Below, piece by piece: positions 41,301 through 48,285 of a DNA stretch of 50,464 bases. Below the pieces are notes generated by a model. The model saw nothing but the letters and a program-made list of their open reading frames with translations. It was not told the DNA's origin and did no database searches. The stretch is from an uncultured Massilia sp. (GTDB lineage Bacteria > Pseudomonadota > Gammaproteobacteria > Burkholderiales > Burkholderiaceae), in the NCBI GenBank assembly GCA_946481275.1, contig CAMLMV010000049.1, positions 1-50,464 on the forward strand. Direction: 5' to 3'. The translations under genes and the position numbers were made by a program. Position 1 is the stretch's first letter; each line of letters opens with the position of its first letter.

Positions 41301-41716
41301 GTCATGCCCGCATAGTGCATGACGCCGATGCCCGCGCCCACGATCACGCCGCCGGCCAGGAGGCCCCAGCCGCCCAGGCGCTCGCGCGCGATCAGCGTCA
41401 GCGCCACGAACGACGCACCGATGCTCGGCAGGCTGGAGAGGATGGTGGCGGACGGGTCGTAGTCGACCTCCGTGCACAGGTCGAACGCGAGCATGCCGAT
41501 GAAGTGCATGGCCCACACGCCGGCGCCCAGCGCGAGGCTGCCGGTGCCCAGCACGATCCAGCGCTGGGCTCGATTGGCGGCGGCCTGGCCGGCGATCTGC
41601 AGGCCCATCCAGGAAGCGAAGATGGCGACGAGGACGGACAGTGCGACCAGCTTCGGCGTATACAGGCCGTAGCTGAGAAGCGACGGATCGGAGGGGAGTG
41701 TGAACACGGATAGCAT
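38360..41716 (-). CDS. MHYT-PAS-PAS hybrid histidine kinase with REC and HPt
   Basis: Membrane sensor of 1118 residues. The N-terminal MHYT region (about 15-235) has three conserved Met-His units (MHFIGM, MHYAGM, MHYTGM) in membrane helices; in the family these may bind copper and sense O2, CO or NO. Two PAS domains follow (about 265-380 and 395-510), then HisKA with NMSHEIRTPMNAILGF (His about 540), HATPase (NLLDNAIKF, DTGIGI), REC (LVADDVPQNQEL, LMDFQMPTIDG, Asp about 823) and HPt (AHKVRGIAANLG, His about 962). This is a full phosphorelay. Partner: the HD-GYP gene overlapping its stop. Confidence 0.92.
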   Translation of the reverse strand: MLSVFTLPSDPSLLSYGLYTPKLVALSVLVAIFASWMGLQIAGQAAANRAQRWIVLGTGSLALGAGVWAMHFIGMLAFDLCTEVDYDPSATILSSLPSIGASFVALTLIARERLGGWGLLAGGVIVGAGIGVMHYAGMTGMRMGLELRYDPFMFGLSIVVAVVLATLALWVRFGLSSLSHRLSEQRRLLLAAIVMGCAIAGMHYTGMGAARFVGQAATQTTHKTSTFLALAITLITVAFTVFVLAANGLLRYRQMFRELSRSEAWMRALLTTTVDGVITVDRQGTIREFNASAERIFGWRRDEIVGHNIRLVIGNESASEEVGLLRSLRTGEISPSARGADVTGRCKDGSIVPIRRALGHARLDGQDLFVCFITDISDRRKMEQALRASEQQFRSLIGNIPGISYRSSLVDGEAPMLFISDAVERITGYPGRDFLGAAPRRAFAPLIHAADRVRVSETIATALREDRPYLVEYRLLHADGSTRWMWENGTGVRNEAGELCWLDGVILDITERREMEDALRVAKEHAEQAAAARASFVANMSHEIRTPMNAILGFTDVLLDGELNADQRRHLDTIRSSGRALLRLLNEILDTAKLEKGAVELEQNDYNLLSLIDELSSTLAANARAKGLHVDIHYDPALPTCLRGDELRVRQVLTNLLDNAIKFTEQGSVTLRADLKDEHLHFTISDTGIGIAPERLSAIFEPFTQADASMTRRFGGTGLGTTICKQLVDLMGGRIWAESEPGRGTTFHVVLPLVLARFAPQQPRVRTAAALPPLRVLVADDVPQNQELLQLLLARRGHTMTAVGDGAAVVEIAARERFDVILMDFQMPTIDGLTATRMIRDQEAASGRARVPVIAMTASVLAEHRRASVEAGMDGFASKPVDWFALSHEIARVLGLGPGHHADDLPAQERQTLNRHAGVRRWNGNEDAWLEAIAHFATQHDGLGATLAAQATAADYLALRMQAHKVRGIAANLGLELLADALARLEGLVDGDSGRLYPAAEPTLEASLADLCGLLDAALDAIRAVLPQPAAARPQAARPVADLDRARRAGNVLRDALKLGSLDDAALAGLAAATSSHPLAARVAQVHAAISDFEFDLALQQLDTVLAAIDEPAQEITE

Positions 41717-41957
41717 GATCGCGTGGTTTTTAGAGAGAATGACGAAATTGAGCGCGTTCTCGTCAGTATGGCATTTTCATAGCGGAAAGTCTTGCCTAGT
41801 GGAATTAAGTTGTAAAATGAACATGAAATTGTCGCAAAGTCGCCACCCGGCGCATGCGCGCGTTGCCGGGTGACCACGCGTTGCCGCGTGCGCGATGTTG
41901 CTGCTATGCTAGTTAAACGGGTTGTCCGCCGGGGACGCCCGCATAAGGTGCGAACGT
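41717..41957. other. divergent promoter region
   Basis: About 240 nt between the MHYT kinase and the solute-binding protein gene. The part near 41,790-41,840 is AT-rich. It holds the plus-strand promoter at 41881-41910. No gene seen. Confidence 0.55.
41881..41910 (+). promoter_or_regulatory. promoter of the binding protein/kinase pair
   Basis: TTGCCG (41881-41886), an 18-nt spacer, and extended -10 TGC TATGCT (hexamer 41905-41910). The TGCTGCTATGCT at 41899-41910 is identical to the one before the CHASE8 kinase. A start site near 41,917 gives about a 40-nt leader, with AAGGTG as ribosome-binding site. Confidence 0.55.
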
Positions 41958-42698
41958 ATGAAAACGACAGTTCTTGCCGCATTGCTGGCCGTGGCCTGCA
42001 TGTGGGCGCGCGCGGAGCCGGCGCCGCGGCTGTACCTGACCACCGAGACCTCGGCACCGTACAGCATGCGCGAAGGCGACCGCGTGACGGGCATCGGTAC
42101 CGACATGGTGCGCGAAATCATGGCCCGCTCCGGCATCGCCTATTCGATCGACCTGCTGCCCTGGAAGCGCGCCTACACGGCCGCGCTGGAACGCCGCGAC
42201 GCCTGCGTGTTTTCGACCACCCGCACGCCCGAGCGCGAACGGCATTTCAAATGGATCGGACCGATCGGCGAGGCCGAGTGGGTCCTGATGGGCCGCGCCG
42301 ACCGCCGCTTCGACGTGCGCACCCTGGACGATGCGCGCGTCTTCCGCGTGGGCACCTACAACGGCGACGCGCGCGACCAGTTCCTGCGCGCGCGCGGCTT
42401 CAACGTCGACCCCGCGCCGAACGACCTGATCAACCCCCGCAAGCTCATGATGGACCGCATCGACCTGTGGGCCGCCAGCATCCGCCGCGGCAGCCTCACG
42501 CTCGACCGGCTGGGCTATACGGGCAAGGTGGTGCCCGTCCTCGTGTTCAACCGCATCCGCGTGTACCTGGCCTGCAACCGCGCGGTGCCGGACGCGCTCG
42601 TCGCGCGCATGAACGGTTCGCTGGAAGCGATGGAACGCGACGGGACGTCGCGGGCGATCGTGCACAGGTACGACGACTGGGGATTGCCGCCGCGCTGA
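41958..42698 (+). CDS. extracellular solute-binding protein family 3 (periplasmic)
   Basis: 246-residue periplasmic binding protein of the amino-acid-type SBP_bac_3 family. The signal is MKTTVLAALLAVACMWARA, and APYSMREGDRVTGIGTDMVREIMARSG, LPWKRAYTAALERRDACVFSTTRT and IGEAEWVLMGRADRRFDVRT follow. AAGGTG lies 8 nt before ATG 41958. No ABC permease or ATPase is adjacent; the next gene is a histidine kinase. So it may feed a signal or act without transport. The stop TGA is directly followed, in the same reading frame, by the kinase. Confidence 0.85.
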   Translation: MKTTVLAALLAVACMWARAEPAPRLYLTTETSAPYSMREGDRVTGIGTDMVREIMARSGIAYSIDLLPWKRAYTAALERRDACVFSTTRTPERERHFKWIGPIGEAEWVLMGRADRRFDVRTLDDARVFRVGTYNGDARDQFLRARGFNVDPAPNDLINPRKLMMDRIDLWAASIRRGSLTLDRLGYTGKVVPVLVFNRIRVYLACNRAVPDALVARMNGSLEAMERDGTSRAIVHRYDDWGLPPR

Positions 42699-42701
42699 CC
42701 G

Positions 42702-43436
42702 TTGCCCGTGCTGTACGAACGCCTGGCCGCGATGCTGACGCCGGCCTATTTCGCGCGCGACGGCATCGACGTGACCAGCATCGCCGCCGAACATGGCGTC
42801 GAGCGCGCCAACCTGACGGACTTCCAGGCCGAGACCATTCTCGCCGAGTTCCAGATCTTCCGCGGCGTCCTGTTCGACATGCTGGACGCGCACGACCTGC
42901 GCCAGCCGGTGACCAACGTGTTGCTGGCGGCCGACCTGATCCTGCAACTCGACTCGCCGCCCATGATCGCCGATTGGACCCGGCGCATCGCGAAGAACGG
43001 CGAGCGCATCGCCACGATGCTGGGCGAACTGCTGGACGCCTTGTCGGTCCCGCCCGTGACGGGCTGGTGGAACCGGTCGGCCCTCGAGCGCGCGGTGGAA
43101 AACCTCGTCGGCAATGCCCAGAAATATGGCGACCCGGGCGCGCCCATCGATGTGACGGTCGGGGAGAGCAATGGCCGTGTCATCCTTTCCGTACGCAACC
43201 AGGGCGAGCCAATCCCGCCGGAGGAATTCGAGACGATCTTCCAGCAGTTCGTGCGTTCGAAGACGGCGGGAGAGTCGACGACGGGCGGATGGGGCGTGGG
43301 CCTGCCCTATGTCCGCACGGTGGCGCAAAGCCATGGCGGCAGTGCCGTCGTGTACAGCGATGCGGGGACGGGGACCGTGTTCGTCATCGACATGCCGGTC
43401 GATGCGCGGCCGTTTCAGCAGGGTGATGCTGGGTGA
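42702..43436 (+). CDS. short soluble histidine kinase
   Basis: 244 residues without membrane segments. Residues about 1-60 resemble the end of an RsbRD-type N-terminal sensor region (ETILAEFQIFRGVLF). The H-box is AHDLRQPVTNVLLAADLI with His64. The N-box is AVENLVGNAQKYG (Asn134, Asn137), the G1-like box is VRNQGEPIP and the later box is TTGGWGVGLPYVRTVAQSHGG. It looks complete but unusually short before the H-box. The start is unclear: TTG 42702 or GTG 42708, neither with a clear Shine-Dalgarno. It lies 3 nt after the binding-protein stop, in the same frame. Confidence 0.75.
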   Translation: MPVLYERLAAMLTPAYFARDGIDVTSIAAEHGVERANLTDFQAETILAEFQIFRGVLFDMLDAHDLRQPVTNVLLAADLILQLDSPPMIADWTRRIAKNGERIATMLGELLDALSVPPVTGWWNRSALERAVENLVGNAQKYGDPGAPIDVTVGESNGRVILSVRNQGEPIPPEEFETIFQQFVRSKTAGESTTGGWGVGLPYVRTVAQSHGGSAVVYSDAGTGTVFVIDMPVDARPFQQGDAG

Positions 43437-43681
43437 TGCCTCGGAATCGATGAGTCCGCTCGAAGCCGTGTGGTTGCCGGGTTTTCTTTGCGGAATGGCC
43501 GGCATTGGGGCGTTCGGGCCACAAATTTCGTCATGACTGCACAAGGCGATGACCGAAAGCGTCGAGACGGTCGATGTCGCGGGCACGCTGGTGCGCGTAC
43601 CTGGTCATGAAGATGTGGGACGGGACGGCGCTTGAGGTATGGCCGGCTCCGGCGGATTCGCCCCCGTCAGCCGGTCGCCAC

Positions 43682-43915
43682 TTAGCAGTTCACTGTCGGG
43701 CGCCAGCGCCTCTGCCAAGGCCGGGTCAGTACTCTCATAGTGAGGTTGAGCGGTATTAGTCGTGTATATAAGTATTTTGCGGCTGCGGACGTTCCAAGCA
43801 TCTCCTGCAGAACAAGTCCGACCTCGACCTGTTCAGCTACAAGTCGGTTCGGTCGGTTAGATGGCTCGTGGGACTCCGGTTTCATGGCGTTGGGAGTGGG
43901 CTCAAGATTGCTCAT
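43682..43915 (-). CDS. small protein B of a paralogous pair
   Basis: Not recognised. 77 residues, starting at ATG 43915 with AAAGGA 7 nt upstream. Residues about 38-65 (EMLGTSAAAKYLYTRLIPL, MRVLTRPWQRRW) match the upstream neighbour small protein A in its core: both have IPL-x3-MRVLTRPW-x-RR. The codons for MRVLT differ between the two (for example aga against cgc for Arg, ctg against tta for Leu) while the residues are kept. No signal peptide or membrane segment. The start overlaps gene A's end by 14 nt. Confidence 0.6.
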   Translation of the reverse strand: MSNLEPTPNAMKPESHEPSNRPNRLVAEQVEVGLVLQEMLGTSAAAKYLYTRLIPLNLTMRVLTRPWQRRWRPTVNC

Positions 43916-44141
43916 ACAAAATCCTTTCAGGATGATACGTATGATTATTTCCGGCTGTTTTATTTACCCCAAGACCGAAAAACCTACGCTCCCAAGGCCG
44001 GGTTAAAACGCGCATTGCGACCTCCAGAGGTATGCCGTTGTGAGCCAGAGCGCGAGCGATTGTCTGAATACTTTCGAAGGGACGGTTTACCAGAATGGCC
44101 TCAATGAGGATGGCGGAAAGACGATCGAGTCTACTTTTCAT
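43902..44141 (-). CDS. small protein A of a paralogous pair
   Basis: Not recognised. ATG 44141 with AAGGA about 7 nt upstream gives 79 residues; the open frame reaches 44204 but that start has no ribosome-binding site. MKSRLDRLSAILIEAI is followed by IQTIARALAHNGIPLEVAMR and VLTRPWERRF, which shares IPL-x3-MRVLTRPW-x-RR with gene B just downstream. The segment after it (GLGVNKTAG and onwards) differs from B. It looks like a helical, basic, cytoplasmic protein. Function unknown. Confidence 0.6.
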   Translation of the reverse strand: MKSRLDRLSAILIEAILVNRPFESIQTIARALAHNGIPLEVAMRVLTRPWERRFFGLGVNKTAGNNHTYHPERILYEQS

Positions 44142-44201
44142 TGCCTGTCCTTGGGAGTGAACATGCCATTCTGGAGTCCAAAGGCGTCGCCACCTACGAT
44201 T

Positions 44202-44483
44202 CAAATGTAACGCTCGCTAAAAGTGCACAGATGGTCAGTCTGCCAGGAAAGTTGCATAAAAAATCTGACCGGAAACGCCACGGCGATCCGCTGGCTGACT
44301 GTCGTGACCTGCTCCTCGCCTTTCAGGCCAAGCCCTAGCGCAAAGCAGATCCGCTCGATCTCGTCGTTGGTGATTGACGTTCGAACCGGTCGTCTTGTCG
44401 ATATTGATGCGGTGTTCCCGCCATTTGCCGAGGAGCTCAGAAGTGACGTCCACGAGTCGTATGTCGCGGAACGGTGTGCCGTT
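44202..44483 (-). pseudogene. possible decayed gene fragment
   Basis: On the minus strand a protein-like stretch NGTPFRDIRLVDVTSELLG with KWREHRINIDKTTG after it (from 44483) runs in one frame, and continues in the neighbouring frame as TNDEIERICFALGLGLKGEE with QVTTVSQRIA after it, to a stop at 44202-44204. A stop codon also lies just upstream of the first part. It could be a frameshifted remnant of an unrecognised gene or chance. No family identified. Confidence 0.2.
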
Positions 44484-44716
44484 AGCCTCTCACCTGCCGA
44501 TTGCCGTCAGCCTGAGGGTCGCTGTCGTTCGACCTGAGCAAAGAGTGGTAAGTCAGGCGTAAATGCCGTGTAATTCGTGCGTAATTGATCGCCAGACGAT
44601 GCGGTGATTTGCGGTATTGTGCGGATCATCAGGACGGGGCCTGAGGGGCTCAATGCCTGACAGTGCTGAAAAAACAGTAGATTGCGGGACTTTGAGGGTC
44701 GTGCGATGCAAGCTGT

Positions 44717-44801
44717 TGGTGCCTCCGGCCGGAATCGAACCGGCACGCCTTTCGGCGCTTGATTTTGAGTCAAGTGCGTCTACCAATTCCGCCACAGAGG
44801 C
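44717..44801 (-). tRNA. tRNA-Leu (CAA anticodon)
   Basis: The minus strand folds as an 85-nt class II tRNA. Acceptor stem GCCTCTG/CGGAGGC, D-arm with GGTAGACGC, anticodon stem CTTGA/TCAAG with loop CTCAAAA giving anticodon CAA (reads UUG), an extra arm, and a T-arm with GGTTCGATTCC. Discriminator A at 44720 and an encoded CCA at 44719-44717. A TAATAT at 44824-44819 lies 18 nt upstream as a possible -10. Confidence 0.96.
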
Positions 44802-44890
44802 TGCAAGCGCAGGCGCGCATATTAGCACATGGAATGCAAAACTGACCAGAGTACGTGCGCCCGGCAGTGGGCGCAGGCGTCGTTACGGCG

Positions 44891-44896
44891 TATGAT
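44891..44896 (+). promoter_or_regulatory. possible -10 box of the permease gene
   Basis: TATGAT lies 47 nt before the permease ATG at 44943. No clear -35 was seen. Confidence 0.3.
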
Positions 44897-44942
44897 CTCG
44901 CCTACCTGAGCAAACGCGCCGTCCGGCAAGGCGGCCTGTACG

Positions 44943-46901
44943 ATGAAGAACAAGAAAATACGCGAGATCATCCTCGGCAAGCCGCTCGACCCCATGAAGA
45001 GCGAGACGCGTCACTCGATGGCCCTGGTCGCCTTCCTCGCCTGGGTCGGGCTCGGCGCCGACGGCCTGTCCTCCTCGTCGTACGGTCCGGAAGAAACCTT
45101 TCGCGCGCTCGGCGCCCATACCCACCTCGGCCTGTACATGGCCGTCGCCACCGCCGTCACCGTCTTCATCATCGCGCTCGCGTACAACCAGGTGATCGAA
45201 CTGTTCCCGACCGGGGGCGGCGGCTATCGCGTGGCCACCAAGCTCGTCGGGCCGTATCTCGGCCTCGTGTCCGGCGCCGCCCTGATCCTCGACTACGTGC
45301 TGACCATTGCGATTTCGATCGCGTCCGGCGTCGATGCGCTCGCGTCGTTCCTGCCGCTCGGCTTCCAGCCTTATAAACTGTGGGCCGAGGCGTTCTTCAT
45401 CGGCCTGCTGATCGTGATGAACCTGCGTGGACTGAAGGAGGCGATCCAGATCCTGCTGCCGATCTTCCTCGGCTTCGTCGCCACGCACCTCGTGCTGATC
45501 GTGTATGGCATCGTGGCGCATGCGTCGCACCTGCCGCAGCTGGTGCCGGACACGATGGCCGAGACAAGCTCGCTGGCCGGCGAGATCGGCTGGGCCGGCG
45601 TGGCCGGCATGCTGCTGCTCGCGTACTCGCAGGGCGGCGGTACCTATACCGGCCTCGAGGCCGTGTCGAACAACGTCAACCTGCTGGCCGAGCCGCGCGT
45701 CCGCACGGGCAAGATGACGATGTTCTACATGGCCCTGTCGCTTGCCGTCACGGCCGGCGGCATCATCCTGCTGTACCTGCTGTGGGACGCGCAGCCGACG
45801 GCGGGCGAGACGCTGAACGCGACCACCTTCCGCCGCATCATCGCCAGCATGGGCCTGGGCGGTGAGCTGGTCAACAAGATCCTGCTCGCCGTCGTCCTCG
45901 CGTTCGAGGCCGGCCTCCTGTTCGTGGCGGCGAACACCGGCTTCCTCGGCGGGCCGTCGGTGCTGTCGAACATGGCGGGCGATTCGTGGGTGCCGCACCA
46001 GTTCCGCTACCTGTCCACGCGCCTCGTCACGCAGAACGGCATCCTCGTGATGGGCATCGCCGCGCTGGCGATCCTGTTCTGGACGCGCGGCCAGGTCACG
46101 CTGCTCGTCGTGCTGTATTCGATCTCGGTGTTCCTCACGTTTGCCATCTCGCTGTTCGGCCTGTGCCTGTACTGGTGGCGCCATCGCAAGGACGCGCGCT
46201 GGGTCCGGCGCTTCCTGCTGTCGCTGACGGGTTTCATCATCTGCGCGGGCATCCTCGCCGTGCTGCTCGTCGAACGTTTTACACAGGGCGGCTGGGCCAC
46301 GGCGCTGATCATCGCGGCCATCGCCGGCCTGTGCATCTTCATCCGCAACCACTACCGCGAGACCAAGCGCGCGATCCGCTCCGTCGATCGCGTCTTCGCC
46401 AACCAGCCGTTCGGCCCCGTGAAGGAAGCCGTCGACCCGGAACCGGATGCGCAGACGGCCGTCTTCATCGTCGGTAACTCGCGCGGCGGCGGTCTGCACG
46501 CGCTGCTGTGGGTGCTGCGCATGTTCCCCGGCCACTTCAAGAACTTCCTGTTCGTGAATGCGCGCACGGTCGACGCCCACGCCTACGGCGGGGAAGGTGC
46601 GCTCGAGAAGATGCGGACGGATGCGGCGCGGACGCTGGAATACTTCGTCGACTTCTGCCAGAGCCACGGGATGGCGTCGGCGTCGTACATCGGCTTCGGC
46701 ACGGACGCGGTGGAAGAGGTGACCCGCATGTGCGAGCAGATCAATCACGAGTATCCGAACTCGATCTTCTTCACCAGTAAATTGATCTTCGCATCCGACA
46801 ACTGGTTCACGCGGCTGCTGCACAACCAGGCCGCGCTGGCGGTGCAGCGCCGGCTGCACCTGGAAGGCTTGCAGATGGTGATCCTGCCGATGAAAGTGTA
46901 A
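44943..46901 (+). CDS. KimA-like APC superfamily permease
   Basis: 652-residue inner-membrane transporter with about 12 helices. It shares many segments with Bacillus KimA (YdaO), a high-affinity potassium importer: ILGKPLDPMKSE, GADGLSSSSYGPEE, ELFPTGGGGYRVATKLVG, NLRGLKEAIQILLPI, YSQGGGTYTGLEAVSNNVN, FVAANTGFLGGPSVLSNMA and RNHYRETKRAIRSVD. The C-terminal 150 residues are a soluble domain (VFIVGNSRGGGLHALLW and onwards). Potassium or proton-coupled import is likely from family, but an amino acid or other substrate is not excluded. The ATG has a weak AAGGCGG site. Confidence 0.82.
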   Translation: MKNKKIREIILGKPLDPMKSETRHSMALVAFLAWVGLGADGLSSSSYGPEETFRALGAHTHLGLYMAVATAVTVFIIALAYNQVIELFPTGGGGYRVATKLVGPYLGLVSGAALILDYVLTIAISIASGVDALASFLPLGFQPYKLWAEAFFIGLLIVMNLRGLKEAIQILLPIFLGFVATHLVLIVYGIVAHASHLPQLVPDTMAETSSLAGEIGWAGVAGMLLLAYSQGGGTYTGLEAVSNNVNLLAEPRVRTGKMTMFYMALSLAVTAGGIILLYLLWDAQPTAGETLNATTFRRIIASMGLGGELVNKILLAVVLAFEAGLLFVAANTGFLGGPSVLSNMAGDSWVPHQFRYLSTRLVTQNGILVMGIAALAILFWTRGQVTLLVVLYSISVFLTFAISLFGLCLYWWRHRKDARWVRRFLLSLTGFIICAGILAVLLVERFTQGGWATALIIAAIAGLCIFIRNHYRETKRAIRSVDRVFANQPFGPVKEAVDPEPDAQTAVFIVGNSRGGGLHALLWVLRMFPGHFKNFLFVNARTVDAHAYGGEGALEKMRTDAARTLEYFVDFCQSHGMASASYIGFGTDAVEEVTRMCEQINHEYPNSIFFTSKLIFASDNWFTRLLHNQAALAVQRRLHLEGLQMVILPMKV

Positions 46902-46907
46902 AAGCCT

Positions 46908-47381
46908 TCAGCAACTGAGTTGCCGGCGCAGCACGTGCAACGTGCGCACGGGGCCGGTGACTTCGAGCATGTGGTCGCGCACGGTCACCGTGATGTCGGC
47001 GTTTTTCCATGCGGGCCAGCGCGCCGCGCGCATGCGGTAGCGCACGCTGCCGGGGCCGCGTTCGACCGGCGCATAGCCGAGCTGTTCCATCGCATCGTCC
47101 AGCGTGCCGACCAGGTGGCAGGCCGAGAAGCGTGTCGTGACTTCGAAGCGGCCGGGCAGCGTGCGCGCGATCGCCGGCAGCAGGCCGCCCAGCAGCACCG
47201 GCACGACGATGTAGCCGAGCGGCGCCGTCGGATCGACGAGGTGGAACGCGAAGGCCAGCGCGGGCAGGCCCAGCACCATGCTCAACAGGAGAACCGCCGT
47301 GCGCTGCGCGGGGGCGAGGGAGGCGGGGCGATGCGGTCCCTTCCGGACGCGCTCGATCTCGGAAAACGTCACGCTTTTCAT
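46908..47381 (-). CDS. hypothetical membrane protein
   Basis: Not recognised. 157 residues, ATG 47381 with GAAAGGAA 5 nt upstream. Two hydrophobic segments at about 27-47 (TAVLLLSMVLGLPALAFAF) and 55-70 (LGYIVVPVLLGGLLPAI) with a cytoplasmic basic N-terminus, then a soluble C-terminal part about 75-157 with FEVTTRFSACHLVGTLDDAM. It converges with the permease gene, 6 nt apart. Role unknown. Confidence 0.65.
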   Translation of the reverse strand: MKSVTFSEIERVRKGPHRPASLAPAQRTAVLLLSMVLGLPALAFAFHLVDPTAPLGYIVVPVLLGGLLPAIARTLPGRFEVTTRFSACHLVGTLDDAMEQLGYAPVERGPGSVRYRMRAARWPAWKNADITVTVRDHMLEVTGPVRTLHVLRRQLSC

Positions 47382-47666
47382 GGAAAGTTCCTTTCATTGA
47401 ACGACGGCTGGGACCGGCTACAAACTCCATTTTGATCAAGCGCCCCCGGGGCGGATTGACCTCCCTCAAAGTCGCTTTTTCCGAGAAGAATTGTTCCGGA
47501 ATGAAAGGTTCCTAGGTGGAAAATTCTTTTCTATCCAGAAATGATGGAAATTTGTGCGAGATCTAACGGTTAGTCGGGCTTTCGGAACTTAAGCTGTTCC
47601 GACGGATCGGTGTAAAGACACCTGCTCCTGGATAGCGAGTCCGATTAATCTCTCAACGGAACTATC
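47382..47666. other. intergenic leader of the PEP-CTERM gene
   Basis: 285 nt, AT-richer than neighbours, divergent between the membrane protein and PEP-CTERM genes. It holds a 7-bp inverted repeat TCGGAAC/GTTCCGA at 47582-47588 and 47596-47602, and several scattered ggaa/ttcc elements. TTGATCAA at 47433-47440 is a compact palindrome. No sigma-54 -24/-12 element was found. Confidence 0.5.
47582..47602. repeat. inverted repeat upstream of the PEP-CTERM gene
   Basis: TCGGAAC and GTTCCGA, perfect 7-bp arms with a 7-nt loop, 64 nt before the ATG at 47667. It may be an operator or leader hairpin. Confidence 0.45.
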
Positions 47667-48281
47667 ATGAAACTCAAATCTCTCGTTCTGGCCATGGTCG
47701 CGGGCGCGGCCCTGATGGCGCAAGGCGCGGGGGCGGCGACGGTCAACCGCACGGCCCCGGTCGTCACGGCGGACGATGGCCTGGGCGGCTTCAACGCGCA
47801 TTTCGGCGATACGTTCGCGCAATCGACCACCGGCAGCACCTTCACCGACCTCTTCACGTTCGACGTCGGCACGCCGTTCGATGCGGCCGCCTCGCTGACG
47901 TCGTCGTACCTGAACACGCCGCAGGCGAAGGACCTCCTGATCACGGGCCTGTCCCTGTACCGCTACGATCCGGTTACGCAGGCCGTGCTGGGGACCGCCA
48001 TCGCGGGCATCGATCTGACGGGTTCGGGGACCGACGCGCCGGATTCCTGGGCGCTCTCCGGCTTCGGACTGGCGAGCGGTTCCTACGCGATCCAGGTGAA
48101 TGGCGAGGTGCGCGGCGTCGGGGGCGGGGCATTCGGGGCGGACCTGACGATCTCGCCGGTGCCGGAGCCGCAGACCTGGGGCATGCTGCTGGCCGGCCTG
48201 GGCGTGTTGACGACGCTGGCATGGCGCCGGCGCCAGCCCGCGCGCGTGCGCGCGGAGGCCGGACGCATCCGGCGGCGCTGA
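47667..48281 (+). CDS. FxDxF family PEP-CTERM protein
   Basis: Exported protein of 204 residues, likely anchored and sorted by exosortase. Signal MKLKSLVLAMVAGAALMAQG, the FTDLF motif at 59-63 (FxDxF), beta-rich middle, and a C-terminal sorting signal: VPEP at 165-168, hydrophobic helix GMLLAGLGVLTTLAW, then basic RRR. About 15 residues follow the Arg cluster, longer than usual. Its presence implies exosortase (XrtA/EpsH-type) and an exopolysaccharide locus elsewhere. It converges with the GT39-type gene. Confidence 0.88.
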   Translation: MKLKSLVLAMVAGAALMAQGAGAATVNRTAPVVTADDGLGGFNAHFGDTFAQSTTGSTFTDLFTFDVGTPFDAAASLTSSYLNTPQAKDLLITGLSLYRYDPVTQAVLGTAIAGIDLTGSGTDAPDSWALSGFGLASGSYAIQVNGEVRGVGGGAFGADLTISPVPEPQTWGMLLAGLGVLTTLAWRRRQPARVRAEAGRIRRR

Positions 48282-48285
48282 GCGG

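Larger units (their letters stand above)
43437..44716. other. gene-poor, lower-GC stretch beside tRNA-Leu
   Basis: This 1.28-kb stretch has visibly different base and codon use from the flanks. Apart from two small minus-strand genes (43682-44141) nothing is clearly coding. A 12-bp direct repeat CCAAGGCCGGGT occurs at 43715-43726 and 43992-44003, from the duplicated small genes. The piece 44142-44716 holds a broken reading frame and nothing else recognised. It lies on the 3' side of tRNA-Leu(CAA), a common site for integrating elements. Confidence 0.5.

Noticed and set aside
43574..43759. 61-residue plus-strand frame in the gene-poor stretch
   Set aside because: No Shine-Dalgarno; overlaps the better-supported minus-strand small gene B.
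44379..44390. TCGAACCGG as an attachment copy of the tRNA-Leu T-arm
   Set aside because: Only 9 bases match the tRNA sequence and the flanks differ, so chance is as likely.
43437..44716. CRISPR array or insertion sequence ends in the gene-poor stretch
   Set aside because: No regularly spaced repeats, no terminal inverted repeats and no transposase were found.
47433..47440. TTGATCAA as an FNR/Anr site before the PEP-CTERM gene
   Set aside because: The FNR consensus needs a 4-nt spacer between TTGAT and ATCAA; this is a compact palindrome.
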